Shown one piece after another: positions 1 through 10,318 of a DNA stretch of 64,000 bases. Both the position numbers and the translations under genes were made by a program. The stretch's first letter is position 1; each line of letters opens with the position of its first letter. The stretch is from Hydra vulgaris (Eukaryota > Cnidaria > Hydrozoa > Anthoathecata > Hydridae), in NCBI RefSeq assembly GCF_038396675.1, contig NC_088921.1:64628501-64692500 (forward strand), given 5' to 3'. The notes beneath the pieces were generated by a model. That model was not told where the DNA came from. It did not search any database and was given only the letters and a program-made list of their open reading frames with translations.

Positions 1-300
1 ACTTATGATCCGCTAAGTAACCGATGAGCAAAACTTAAATGAACCGGTAAAAAATGTCTATATAGGTCCACTGCAAATCCATTAAAACAATACTTGCTGG
101 CAATTGTATGAAGATCCCTTAATTGTTTATTATATGAAACGCTAAATCAAGATCTATTAAAAAACGCAACTAGAGGTTTGCTTAGCAAATATTTTTAAAC
201 ATTAAGTACATATTCTTTTTCCTAAGAATCCCAGCAAATGTTTTGAAGAGAAATTTCAGTGGACCAGTTGATGCATTTCGAGCGTTTCACTGTAGTTTTG

Positions 301-303
<3 letters not shown>
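1..303. other. AT-rich non-coding stretch
   Basis: No reading frame, element end or repeat that I can recognise. The segment runs into a TA array. Confidence 0.5.

Positions 304-375
<72 letters not shown>
304..375. repeat. (TA)n microsatellite
   Basis: Uninterrupted alternating TA for about 72 bp. Just downstream (397-430) is a short GC-rich stretch, TTGGGTACCGGGGGCGGATC, of the type seen at hAT-like element ends. No partner end was found, so it is left uncalled. Confidence 0.97.
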
Positions 376-377
<2 letters not shown>

Positions 378-838
378 ATCTAGCAGAATTTAACATTGGG
401 TACCGGGGGCGGATCAAGCATTTTTTTGCGTTATTTTTATTTCGGTGATCTAAATTTGTAATTACACTATATTGATTGCGCTGGGTAAACTATACTGCTA
501 TAGGTAATACGGTTTTTTGTGTTTAATGCAATGGGATTTAAAATGCAAATAACAGTATAAACTTAAATGTTACTGCAAGCATGATATTTCAGTAGCTAAA
601 CAAAGTATTCCAAAGATTTTATACAAGTTTTTGTTTCTAGAACTAGAAAAGAAACAACCTGTTCTGATTAAGGAATCAAAGTGCTCCAACTTAGGGAACT
701 AGTTGCCTTGATTTAAATAAAATGGTATCTTTGCAAAAACAAATTTATTTCCAATAACAGTGCAATCAATTAAATCAAGTTATGGCTAAAAGTATAGTAG
801 GATTGTTTGTTTGTTTCAATCAAATCATAAAACTTTTC

Positions 839-842
<4 letters not shown>
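376..842. other. AT-rich non-coding stretch
   Basis: No coding potential. Nothing recognised apart from the possible GC-rich element terminus at about 397-430. Confidence 0.4.

Positions 843-912
<70 letters not shown>
843..912. repeat. (TA)n microsatellite
   Basis: About 70 bp of TA with one phase break (AA) near 880. Confidence 0.96.
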
Positions 913-915
<3 letters not shown>

Positions 916-1079
916 CCTTATACAAACTATGTTTACAAATATATTATACAAACTATTATTTAAAAATCTGTACGATTAGTTCCAATAATTTTAATTTTTT
1001 TAAAACTTTTTTTTTGCATCTTATTATCCTATTATATTATCTTACTTTTTTTTTTTTGTGCATAAAAAATGTAAAAATA

Positions 1080-1375
1080 ATATAAATATGATAATATTCG
1101 TAAAATAAAAATTTAACGATAATAATTGGTAGGTGATGTGAAAAAAGATCTCAAAGATTGCGCTGTTAAAGTTTCAATAATTACGATGTTTCTTTCACCA
1201 TCAGATTTTCTGAAAACATTCAACTTTACGTTCGTTTATTTGACTTTCTGATTCAGATACTTATTATTTCTGTCTAATTATTACTATTATTTCATAATGT
1301 TTTTTTTTACGTAAATCAGAACTTTTCAAATTTGTTTATTTATTTGTCTCTAGGACAAAGTTTTATTATAATATG
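1080..1375 (-). repeat. Inverted repeat X, left arm
   Basis: Read on the minus strand this segment matches 3,757-4,005 on the plus strand over about 250 bp, with small gaps and substitutions. Shared stretches include GACAAATAAATAAACAA, TCTGATTTACGTAAA, TTGAATGTTTTCAGAAAATC and ACCAATTATTATC. The two arms flank copy D of the dispersed short-ORF repeat. They could be the terminal repeats of a 2.9-kb unit or two independent copies of another repeat. No reading frame is conserved between the arms. Confidence 0.75.
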
Positions 1376-1583
1376 ATATAAAATTATAAGTAAAATAATA
1401 ATTATATGATATAATTACAACTACAATAATGTTATTCTGCTTTAAATTTTTAATATTTTTCTTTGTAATCCTCCGACTGTTATATTATAAATTTTATTGA
1501 CAAAATAAGCAATACAAAATTATAATTATCAGTTGTTTTAAATTGTTATAAATATTATTCTCTTCAGTGATTAATACAACAAT

Positions 1584-1712
1584 TTAAATAGTAATTTCTT
1601 CATCGTCTCCAGTTGGCTCTTCATCATCAGGATGGCTTTCGTAGAACTGTTCCAGAGGATTGATTTTGAATGAAATAATTTTATTGAACGATGTGCTTTC
1701 TATAATACACAT
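1584..1712 (-). CDS. Conserved 42-residue ORF in dispersed repeat, copy D
   Basis: Minus-strand frame of 42 codons plus TAA, starting ATG TGT ATT. It ends in ESHPDDEEPTGDDEEITI, identical to copies A, B and C. The N-terminal part reads MCIIESTSFNKIISFKINP, then LEQFY where copies A and B have MEHFY. The product would be small, strongly acidic at its C-terminus, with no signal peptide or membrane segment. Upstream on the same strand lie a splice donor (intron edge at 1881) and a TATA box at 1954-1961. The branch-proximal AG of the other copies (ATTATAG) is altered here, but a CTTTAG lies 8 bp further on. I do not recognise the family. The coding status is inferred from four-copy conservation, not from a database match. 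Confidence 0.5.
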   Translation of the reverse strand: MCIIESTSFNKIISFKINPLEQFYESHPDDEEPTGDDEEITI

Positions 1713-1953
1713 TTTGGTTTGTTGACGTTAAAGAAATTCCTAAAGTTATATAAAAATCATTAAAAATTGAACAAAATGTTTCAAAATATCATTGTAGATT
1801 TGATGTTATACTTTTAAAATGAAAACCTCGTAATAAATAATAAAAATACCCTGTTAACATTTCATGTAGAAAATCTCTTACCTTAATGCTTAAACTTTAA
1901 CTCAATTTTATGCAGTACAAATTTTTTTTAGTTTTGAACTTTAAAAAACTCTC

Positions 1954-1961
1954 TTTATATA
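1954..1961 (-). promoter_or_regulatory. TATA box of copy D
   Basis: TATATAAA on the minus strand, about 73-80 bp upstream of a GTAAGAG splice donor (1877-1881). The same motif lies at the same spacing in copies A, B and C. Confidence 0.5.
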
Positions 1962-2488
1962 CAAAATTTATTCTATATCGTTTATTTTTAGAAGTATTGA
2001 ACTATTATTGAAGAAAATTATGCATTTTGTTCTTTTACATTTTTTAAATTGGCTATTTTCGTACAATAAACAGGAATTCCATTATTTACTTATTTTTAAC
2101 ACGTTATTTTCAATAACTTATTTATGGAACTTGTAACATAATAAAAACATGATTTTTCTATTTTAGTCAGGTTATATAAATCTGGCTACTAGTTTGTTAT
2201 ATATTATGAAAACATCCGCATTATTTTTGAAATGTATTTAATAAATTTTACTGCAATTTAATAATACTAGCATTTTATTTGTTTAAATATAAACAGTTTA
2301 AAGCCTTGTTGTTAGAATGGACAACCAAAATATCAAAATATAATATATAAAATATCAAAAAATAAATAAATTATAAAATATTGAAAAAACGCGTAAATTA
2401 GTGGAAAATAAAGATTAAAGAAATTTAATCTTTATTTTCCAAAATATTCAAATAGCATGAAACTTATGTAAAAAAAGTTTCATGCTAT

Positions 2489-2688
<200 letters not shown>

Positions 2689-2699
2689 ATAAAGAACCT

Positions 2700-3756
2700 G
2701 AGCTTATTTGGTATTTTTACCCAGAAAGTAAATTAATTGGATTCTAATTCGCATACCCAGATCAACAAACGTTTAAAAGTTCATTCAATAACGATATATA
2801 GAAACTGAGATATGGGTGTTCAAATGAAAAAGCACAAAACAGAGAAAAGTAACAAAATAAAGTATTTTTAAAATGATCTTTTTGAATGAATAACTTTCCC
2901 TTTATGACTTTTTTCCTTTCAAATAAATATTTTCCGTGTAGCTCTAAACTTCTTTCTTTTGTTCTTTACATTATCAGTTGATTTTTTAAATAACATTTTG
3001 GCTCAAAGCAACCAAATAACTTTGTTTAAGGACATTGCTCTAAGGAATAAGTTTTGTACATTCCAAAGAAAGTAAGTTTAGTAAAAACATGTAAAACGAG
3101 AAATTTTATAATTGCAAACTTTTTTACGCTACACTGACAAAAATAGAAAAATAAAAATTTCTTATAGAATGTTAATAAAGTTTAAATATTACAAGGTCAT
3201 CAGTTATAATTTACTGAACTTTTACCTTTACATTTTTACTTATATAATTGTTGGAACATAAGTATATATCGAATGATTTGTTATACAAAAAATGTAGCGT
3301 CAGAAATTTGCTAAATACAACTGACAACGATGTGAAACAATAGAATTTGTTATTGAATTATGTAAGTTATTATTAGGGTTGTTAAAAAATCGTACAAATA
3401 TCTGCCCAAGTGCATGTCAAATAAATGGGCTTGTATTTGTAAAAAAAATATTTTTTAAGCTAGTCTAATGAACACTCAATAAAAACTTTTGATTAAATGA
3501 TGTGATTCATTTAGAGTTGTTTGTTTTCACTTAAATGTAAATTTTATTTTACTTTGTAAAACCTACAAAGAGCTGGACTCTTATACAAGTCTACGGTTCA
3601 GAAATACTAGTATAACCGTCGTGTTGGGTGCCAAAAACGCACGCTATTGATTGACCAAATACCCAGTAATTGAGAAAACGCAATTTAATAGCTCTGAAGT
3701 TGCAGGTATGCACATGTACTTGTATGCTAAAATAGAAGAATTATATCTTCCAGGTT
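2700..3756. other. AT-rich non-coding stretch
   Basis: Starts with the flank shared with copy C (TTAGAATCCAATTAA on the minus strand). Beyond that I see no reading frame and no recognised element. Confidence 0.4.
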
Positions 3757-4005
3757 TTATTAAAACTTTGTCTTCGAGACAAATAAATAAACAAGTTTGA
3801 ATAGTTCTGATTTACGTAAAGGAAAACATTGTGAAATAATGGTAATAGTTAGACAGAAATAAACGAACGTAAAGTTGAATGTTTTCAGAAAATCTTATCG
3901 TGAAAAAAGCACTATTGAAACTTTTAACAGCGCAATCTTCAAGAGCTTCTTTCACATACCAATTATTATCTTTAAATTTTTATATTACGAAAAAAGATTT
4001 TAAAC
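3757..4005 (+). repeat. Inverted repeat X, right arm
   Basis: Plus-strand partner of the segment at 1,080-1,375. It ends about 75 bp before the left target duplication of the 4,086-6,940 hAT element. Confidence 0.75.
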
Positions 4006-4670
4006 TTTAAACGATGAATGAAACTAACTTTAAACTTATTAAATGACGATTACCTGTCATTTAATAATGCTACCCGGGCCGTAACCAGAGGCTGCCATGG
4101 GGGGGGGGCATTCCGGATTTTGTCGGGGCCTCAGGATTTTTAGGGCCTCATAATTTTAAAACTTAAATATATATATTTTAATAAAAATAATAATTTTTTT
4201 ACATGTCTGTCAAATATTTTTCTTTGGATTTGCGAACTTTGAATATTTGAACAATTTGAATGAGAAAAGCATACCAAACGGAATAAATATACTATAACTA
4301 TGGATATACTCGGTTTTCCAAAGTACTTTAGCTTTTTTACTTTCATTCATTCACTTAGTTCTGTTTTGTTTCTCCATGCTTGTTGGCGCAGAAGGAAATT
4401 GCTTGCTACATCAAAACTCGTCAGATAGTAATAATGACTGAGAGAAAGTTTGAATCTGGTCATAGTAAGAGAAAAAGAAAACTCGAGGAAGAAGAATACC
4501 TCGCCAATCAGAAGAATTCAATTTTGCGTTACCTTAAGTCACTGAGTGATGCAAATACTCAATAGATCGCTATTTCTAAAGTTGCACATCGTCCTCATCC
4601 TGATGATACCCCTCATCTTGAAGATCCACAACCTCAAGATGATCTTGACAATCTTCCTGCGCTTGAAGAT

Positions 4671-4796
4671 GATCCAGATACCCTATCTCATTATTATGGA
4701 GAAGATGATCCAGGTCCAATACAGCTTGAAAAAGATCCAGATACACTACCATATCATCATGGAGAAGACAATCCAGGTCCAATACAGCTTGAAGAA
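4671..4796 (+). repeat. 63-bp tandem duplication in transposase exon 1
   Basis: Two units (4671-4733, 4734-4796) starting GATCCAGATAC. In frame they encode two 21-residue copies containing PDTL and GPIQLE. The expansion keeps the reading frame and lengthens an acidic, probably disordered linker. Confidence 0.85.
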
Positions 4797-4937
4797 GATG
4801 ATAATGGGATTTATGGCCCTCAACCCGAAGATGATCAACAGCCCCTCTATGTTTCAGAAAATAATCTTGTTGAAGAAAATATTACGGTTCTATCAACATC
4901 ACCGTAAGTAGGAAATTATTTTTGTATGAAAACAGTA

Positions 4938-5240
4938 CAGTTCCTGTTATCCGTCAATCGGTTATCTGAAAAAAAAAATTTTTTTCCTTTTTTTTTATTT
5001 ATTTGTATATTTACCTTTCATTTACCATATCATTACCATATCATTTATTGATATTTTGCATATTTTTGCCTAGTTTTGCGTTATTTAAATAATATAAATA
5101 CGCACAATCACATTAAGAACTGTAACCTACTAATGTATATCAATTTTTTTTTCATTCTCCATATCCTTGTTATCCGACAATTTTTTCTCTTATCCGACAC
5201 CCTTTGGTCCCGTATTAGTCGGATAATCGAGACTCTACTG
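4938..5240. mobile_element. pogo/Tigger-type MITE in the hAT intron
   Basis: 303 bp bounded by TA on both sides (4936-4937, 5241-5242). Left end CAGTTCCTGTTATCCG; right end CGGATAATCGAGACTCTACTG, whose complement is the familiar pogo/Tigger terminus. Further TTATCCGAC motifs lie inside the right end. It has no transposase and sits wholly within the intron of hAT element 1, so it need not have disrupted that gene when it inserted. Confidence 0.8.
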
Positions 5241-6948
5241 TATCTTCTCTTATGAAAGATCCAATTCTAATTTCCTTAATTGTTGCATTTCAGAATTGAA
5301 GATCCAGCTCTTTGGCCCAAAATCTTAATGAATTCATTCAGAGAAATTCTGGTTCAACAAGGTCCTATAAAACTGAAGGAGGAAGATTTTCCAAAAGGTG
5401 ACCATGGACGAAAATTCTCTGTGATGTATTATAAAGGGCATTTTCCAAATGGGGAAACCTATGAAAGAAAATGGTTAGTTTATTCCAAGCATTCAAACAG
5501 CATACTTTGTTTTCCTTGCAAAATATTTTCTATCGGAAAAAAGAGCACAAAATTAAATGAAAATGGATATTCTGATTGGAAACATATAACATCAGATCTC
5601 AAGGACCATGAGAAGTCCGTAAACCACAAGGAATGCTTTATAAAGTGGATGGATTTGGCTACAAGAATGAAGAAAAATGAGGCTGTCAATGAATGTAACT
5701 TAAAAAAAAATCAAATTAGAAGTGGAGTAAGTGATCACTATCTTGGCAAAAACATTCAAAACCAAATTATTTAACTTTTGGGTTCAGAGATAAAGAAATC
5801 TATAATTTTAAATTGTCAGAATGAAAAATATTATTCAATAATTATGGATTGCACTACAGACGTAACTCACCAAGAATAATTAACCCTAGTTCTTAGATTT
5901 TACAACTGCAAGTTAATTGCAGTTGAAAAGTATTTTATTGGATTTGTTGATGTAAATAGGAGAACCGATAAAGTTTTAACGGAAACTTTCCTGAAACATT
6001 TGACAGAAGCAGGTCTAGATATATTAAATTGTCAAGGTCAATCATATGATAATGATGCAAACATGAAAAGGATTCATTCTGGAGGGCAAAAAAGAATAAA
6101 AGACATTAACCCTAGAGCATCTTTTGTGCCACGTAAGGCCCACAGTTTGAATTTGATGGAACGTGATGCTGCAAAATCTTCTTCAAAAGCAGTGCCATTT
6201 TTTGGTTTGGCACAAGAAGTTTATAACTTTTTCTCAGGTTCTAATATCAGATGGGTCATTTTAATGAAATCAGTGCAAACTTTGACTTTGAAGCCACTGT
6301 CTGATACTCGATGGGAGTCTCGAGTGGAAAGCTTAAAGACATTAAAATGTGAATATTCCAAAGTTTATGATGCTCTAATTGAAATTGCTAACAGTTCAGA
6401 GTATGATACATCTACCAAATTTCAGGCAAATAATCTTGCCAATCAAATGTCCAAATTTACACTCAGGTGTGATTTCAAATCATTTATTTGATGAAATCAA
6501 AGCAATATCCAGTATGGTTCCAGGAAAATTGCTCCCTAAGGCACTGATCAAGTTTATTTTAGAAAATCACTACGAACAATCTTTTCCAAATTTAGTTATA
6601 GCATTGCAAATTTTATAGACATAGTCACTCACTGTTGCTTTCGCAGAAAGAAGTTTCTCAAAACTTAAATTAATTAAAACCTACTTAAGGTCAAATATGT
6701 CGCAGTGCAGACTTGCAGGCTTAGCTAGGATATCGATTGAAATTGACGAAATAAAGAACATAGATGTTAGTGCATTAGTTGAAACATTTGCTAATATTAA
6801 AGCTCGTAAAGTCAAGTTTCAATAAAGTCATGACTATAATAATAATTTAATAAAAATAATTTAAATTTTTTTTTTTCATTTCAGGGAGGCCTCACATTTT
6901 GATCTTGCCCAGGGCCTCCAAAGTTCAAAGGCAGCCTCTGGCCGTAAC

Positions 6949-7769
6949 CAACGGCCGGGTACCCGTCGACAGCCTTTGTCATTATATCTAAATATAATTT
7001 ATGTATTATTTAAAATATGTATATGTGATATTTCTTGAAATAATATATCTACATAGATACAAAAATACTAAAGAAACTAAGTAAACGAAAAATATTCGGT
7101 ACTCAAAGCTTTACATAAAAAACACACTATATATCAATAAAACTGCAAAAGTTTGTAATAGTTCTTTATCGTATATCAAAGAACGAATCAAAGTTTCATA
7201 AATTGAGGCGTGTAATTTAATTCGGAATAATAATTCAATAAAAAAAAAAGAAGTGCTATCGGCACTTTTATTACTTTTATTATATTTTCTTTTTTATAGG
7301 CACATATCTTTACATTTACAAAAAAGTTCAAAAATATAAGCTTTATAAGTTTTTAAACTTCATTTTTCTAATTATTAAGATAATTTCGGTGTTTTTTCAA
7401 TTTAATTAGCAGTAGGTTGTGTTAATTATGGTTGTGTGTTTTTACGACAGTTATTAAATCCTATACATTGAAACAAGAAAAAAATTCTACTATTAGTAAA
7501 AGCAGTAAAATTTATAAAATGCATTCTTTAAATAATGCGGATGTTCTTATAAAATATATAAAACTGTTAGCAATATTTATATAAGCAGACTGAAATAGAA
7601 ATATTTCCATAAATAAATTATCAAAAATAAAATGTTAAATATAATCGAAGGAATTCATGTTTTTTGTACGAGCTTAGTCAAATTAAAAAATGTATAAAGA
7701 ACAAAATAAATGATTTTATTTTTTATAGATTAATACTTCTAAAAATAAATACTATAGAATAAATTTTTG
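6949..7769 (+). repeat. Upstream part of dispersed repeat copy A
   Basis: From about 7,140 onward this matches copy B (minus strand, 43,090-43,570) and copy C (47,830-48,465) almost continuously. Anchors are TTAATTATGGTTGTG, CCTATACATTGAAACAAG and AATAATGCGGATGTTC. It holds no conserved reading frame. It is the promoter-side flank of the short-ORF unit. Confidence 0.8.
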
Positions 7770-7777
7770 TATATAAG
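7770..7777 (+). promoter_or_regulatory. TATA box of copy A
   Basis: TATATAAG, 81 bp before the splice donor AAG|GTAAAAG at 7851. The implied leader exon of about 50 nt has no ATG. The intron is 7851-8017 (167 bp, ending ATTATAG). Confidence 0.5.
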
Positions 7778-8052
7778 CAGAGTTTTTTGAATTTCAAAAG
7801 TAAATAAAAGTTGTACTGCATAAAAACTGTGTTAAAAGTTAAGCGTTAAGGTAAAAGATTTTCTATATTTACAAGGAAATGTAAACAAGACGTTATAATT
7901 TATAATGAGATTTTTATTGCATTTTAGAAGTATAACTTATCAAATCTACTTTATTATTTTGATACAAAATAACTGTTTATTTTTTATATATTGATAATTT
8001 AACATAAACTATTATAGAATTTTGAAAACTTCATCAACATTAAAAAACTAAA

Positions 8053-8181
8053 ATGTGTATCAATGAAAGTACATTGTTCAACAAAATTATTTCATTTAAA
8101 ATCAATCCCATGGAACATTTCTATGAAAGCCACCCTGATGACGAAGAGCCAACTGGAGACGATGAAGAAATTACTATTTAA
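8053..8181 (+). CDS. Conserved 42-residue ORF in dispersed repeat, copy A
   Basis: Frame ATG TGT ATC to TAA, 42 codons. It begins MCINESTLFNKIISFKINP, continues MEHFY, and ends with the invariant acidic tail ESHPDDEEPTGDDEEITI. It lies 35 bp after a conserved splice acceptor. I chose this ATG because all four copies keep it; an internal ATG (codon 20) also exists but is lost in copy D. No homologous family is known to me. The acidic, hydrophilic, leaderless peptide could be a microprotein or the last exon of a longer unrecognised gene. Codon comparison with copies B-D shows only synonymous changes in the last 19 codons, which argues for past selection on the protein. Confidence 0.55.
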   Translation: MCINESTLFNKIISFKINPMEHFYESHPDDEEPTGDDEEITI

Positions 8182-9350
8182 ATTGTTGCATAGATCTCTG
8201 AAGACTAAAGACTTTATAACAATTTAAAACTGCTACTGTTTATAGTTTATTTATTTAATTTACTTTATTTATAACTTCATCATTTATTTATTTTTTATAT
8301 AAAATATAAAATATAACAGACAAAATATTCGTTTCAATGCAAAACAATATATTTTTTATAGCATTATTATAGTTGTGGTTATATTATTTTACATTTTATT
8401 TTTAATATATCTTTAATGTAAATTTATTACAGTTTCAATAATATTAAATAAGAAAACAATTAAATTGTTTTAATGCATCGGTGTTTTAAAAGCAAGTATA
8501 AAGTAGAAGAGTTAAACAGAGTTGGAGTCAGGATCTCATGTATATATTTAAAATAAAACTCAGTTATACCATTTCCAGATTTTTTATTTCAACAGTAAAA
8601 TTTCTTATTATAAAAATGATTTTATTGAAGGAAGGGGGTGGGGGTTAAGTTTTGTTTCCTTATTTTTTGCTTAGATGCCAACACTACATCAAATCAAAGA
8701 CAAATAAATGTAGTTACTAGATACACACCTAAACTTGTTAGGACATTAAAATAATTTGATGTTGACTAAATTTAAAGAAGCTTTAAATTTTAAGAAACAC
8801 TCTAACAGGTATTTTAACTTTTAACATATTGGATGGTTTTATAAAAAGAATGTTCAAAGCAATGGTCTTTTCTCCGAACAGATATGGTTCTTAATTTTAA
8901 TGTTTGATTGATTATTCAAAATGATCCAATAGGCATCGCCCTAATATTATATAAGTAAATAGGTTAAAAAACCAAAAAAAGGTAAAAAATAAAAAAATAT
9001 TAAACTGATTTTTTTTTCGCTTCACATGGAATGCATGTTTATATGTATATTAAAAACAACAAATTTTAGTTTTTATACAAAAGCAGACCTATTCCATTAT
9101 TTTGGTTTATAATAAAATAATTTGAAAGTTTGGAAAACCGAATATATTCCGAGTGCATCCATCATAACTATAGTAAACAATGCATTAAGGGAGACTTCCT
9201 CTCCCCTCCCTCCTTCCTTCTCCTTCTCCAACACCTACTAATCAAATTCTGAATTCACTCAAACAAGTTTATGTTTTTTAAATAGATAATCTTGTTATTC
9301 TCAAAACAAAAACTGTTTATCTAATTTTTAAGAAAAATGGTAATTTTAAA
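8182..9350. other. Non-coding, includes 3' flank of copy A
   Basis: 8,182-8,400 is homologous to the downstream flanks of copies B and C (anchors TAGTTTATTTAT, GTTTCAATGCAAAA). Beyond that there are AT-rich sequences and a short pyrimidine tract (9,191-9,230). No gene seen. Confidence 0.5.
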
Positions 9351-9356
9351 ACCAGA

Positions 9357-9599
9357 TGCGATGCTGGTGTAGTGGCAAAGCGCTCGCTTCATAAGCGAGA
9401 GGTTCCGAGTTTGATCCCTACCACATCCCTGGTAGTACCGCGCTAAACTTGTTTCTGCGCGCAGCGGCCTTGTTCATCGAGGTTCGCGTTTCAGAGTTAT
9501 AGAGTTGAGAGAGGGTTATAACCAATATTTAGTAGCCTCCTCACCTGTAGTGGGCTTTTTGACCTTGAGGAGGTGAATAACAAAAAAAAAAAAAAAAAA
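9357..9599 (+). mobile_element. tRNA-derived SINE with poly-A tail
   Basis: The head resembles a tRNA: A-box-like TGGTGTAGTGG, a perfect five-pair stem CTCGC/GCGAG around the loop TTCATAA (anticodon CAT), and a B-box-like GAGTTTGATCC. An unrelated body follows, ending GAGGAGGTGAATAAC and about 18 A residues (9582-9599). Acceptor-stem pairing is poor and the sequence continues past the tRNA end, so this is a retroposon and not a tRNA gene. Flanking duplications could not be defined. Confidence 0.8.
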
Positions 9600-10268
9600 G
9601 GCTCTGAGCAAAAGAAACATTTTCGGAAATTTTTTCTTTTCCTAACAGGTTTTCTTTATATTCTAAGCAATATATAAAAAATCAAACAAATTGGAGGGGG
9701 TCACTTCCACTGACTGCCTGGTTCTTACAAAAAATGGCTCTTAACTATCGACAAAAAAATTGATTAAACACTTTTTATTTAGTTAATAAAAAAAGTTCTT
9801 TATTACCAAACTTTTGATTTTAAAAATGACTGGCCCTGTCACTCAACCATAATCATCAAATTTAATGGCCCTTGCGTCATATTTCTACATAACTAGACCT
9901 CACTACCTTAGTTAAACTTATATAGTTTACGTATAACGTATATTAATTTGTACAGCTCCAACATATTCAGAAATCTTTTGAGGATACTGCAGGATCCGCG
10001 TGTAATAGCTATATATGCAAATTCCAAGCAGCCGTACATCTAAACGTGCGTGTTACTCTAAAGTAACTATATACAAATGAATCGATACATACGTATACAA
10101 CACGTATACAATACGTTTTACAAAAAACAAGTTATTATTTTAACTATTCTATTTTTTATTATTAGAGATGGCGAGAAAGATCAAAGAAGAAGTGACAAGG
10201 TTTTACTAGAAAAGCTTGATAAGGTACTTAAAGAAGACCTACTAGTCACATTGCAGAGCCTAAGCTAG
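9600..10268. other. Non-coding stretch
   Basis: A 63-codon plus-strand frame ends at 10,268. Its second half looks protein-like (charged, after an AG acceptor near 10,166), but it has no support beyond being open. Confidence 0.35.
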
Positions 10269-10318
10269 GGTTTAAAAGGTGACATCGGTCACCAAGTGAC
10301 CAATGTCACTTTTTAAAC
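10269..10318. repeat. Hairpin, about 23-bp arms
   Basis: GTTTAAAAGGTGACATCGGT and its near-complement ACCAATGTCACTTTTTAAAC fold around a short centre (GTCACCAAGTGAC). Likely a small foldback/MITE relic. Confidence 0.8.

Larger units (their letters stand above)
4434..6825 (+). pseudogene. hAT (TTF-finger) transposase, spliced, broken
   Basis: Nuclear DNA transposase of the hAT superfamily. Exon 1 (4434-4903) begins MTERKFESGHSKRKRK, a basic start typical of this group, and contains an in-frame TAG at 4563-4565. It then encodes an acidic linker with a 21-residue repeat. A GTAAGT donor at 4904 and a TTTCAG acceptor ending at 5293 join in frame to IEDPALWP. Exon 2 has the zinc finger (LCFPCKIF, then HEKSVNHKEC), SIIMDCTTDVTH with the catalytic Asp region, NCQGQSYDN, SDTRWESR, and the C-terminal dimerisation part FAERSFSKLKLIK to KARKVKF. 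About 70 residues between finger and core, and another part before the C-terminus, are deleted relative to the element at 12.9 kb. The usual CxxH motif reads PRKAH (Cys lost). Frameshifts lie near 6,480 and 6,610. AATAAA overlaps the stop. Confidence 0.9.
4086..6940 (+). mobile_element. hAT transposon 1 (complete ends, dead)
   Basis: 2,855 bp with inverted termini CAGAGGCTGCC/GGCAGCCTCTG and a perfect 8-bp target duplication. It carries a spliced transposase gene of the TTF-zinc-finger, ZMYM-like hAT group, as do the elements at 12,858-17,360 and 38,865-40,035. The gene is broken by stops and deletions, so the copy cannot move itself. The subterminal sequence (GGGGCCTCAGG, AGGGAGGCCTCAC) is GC-rich against the AT-rich surroundings. 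Confidence 0.95.
4078..6948. repeat. 8-bp target duplications GCCGTAAC of hAT element 1
   Basis: GCCGTAAC occurs at 4078-4085 and again at 6941-6948, directly outside the inverted ends CAGAGGCTGCC and GGCAGCCTCTG. A perfect 8-bp duplication is diagnostic of hAT insertion. The rejoined target lies in a GC-rich palindrome (TACCCGG next to ACGGCCGGGTA) whose surroundings resemble 25,060-25,153 on the opposite strand, so the hAT hit an older repeat. Confidence 0.95.

Noticed and set aside
9361..9430. A functional Met-tRNA gene
   Set aside because: The anticodon arm is good, but acceptor and T-arm pairing are poor and the sequence continues into a SINE body with poly-A.
10077..10268. 63-codon frame with a charged second half
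   Set aside because: Could be an exon after the AG near 10,166, but there is no second exon, homology or repeat support.
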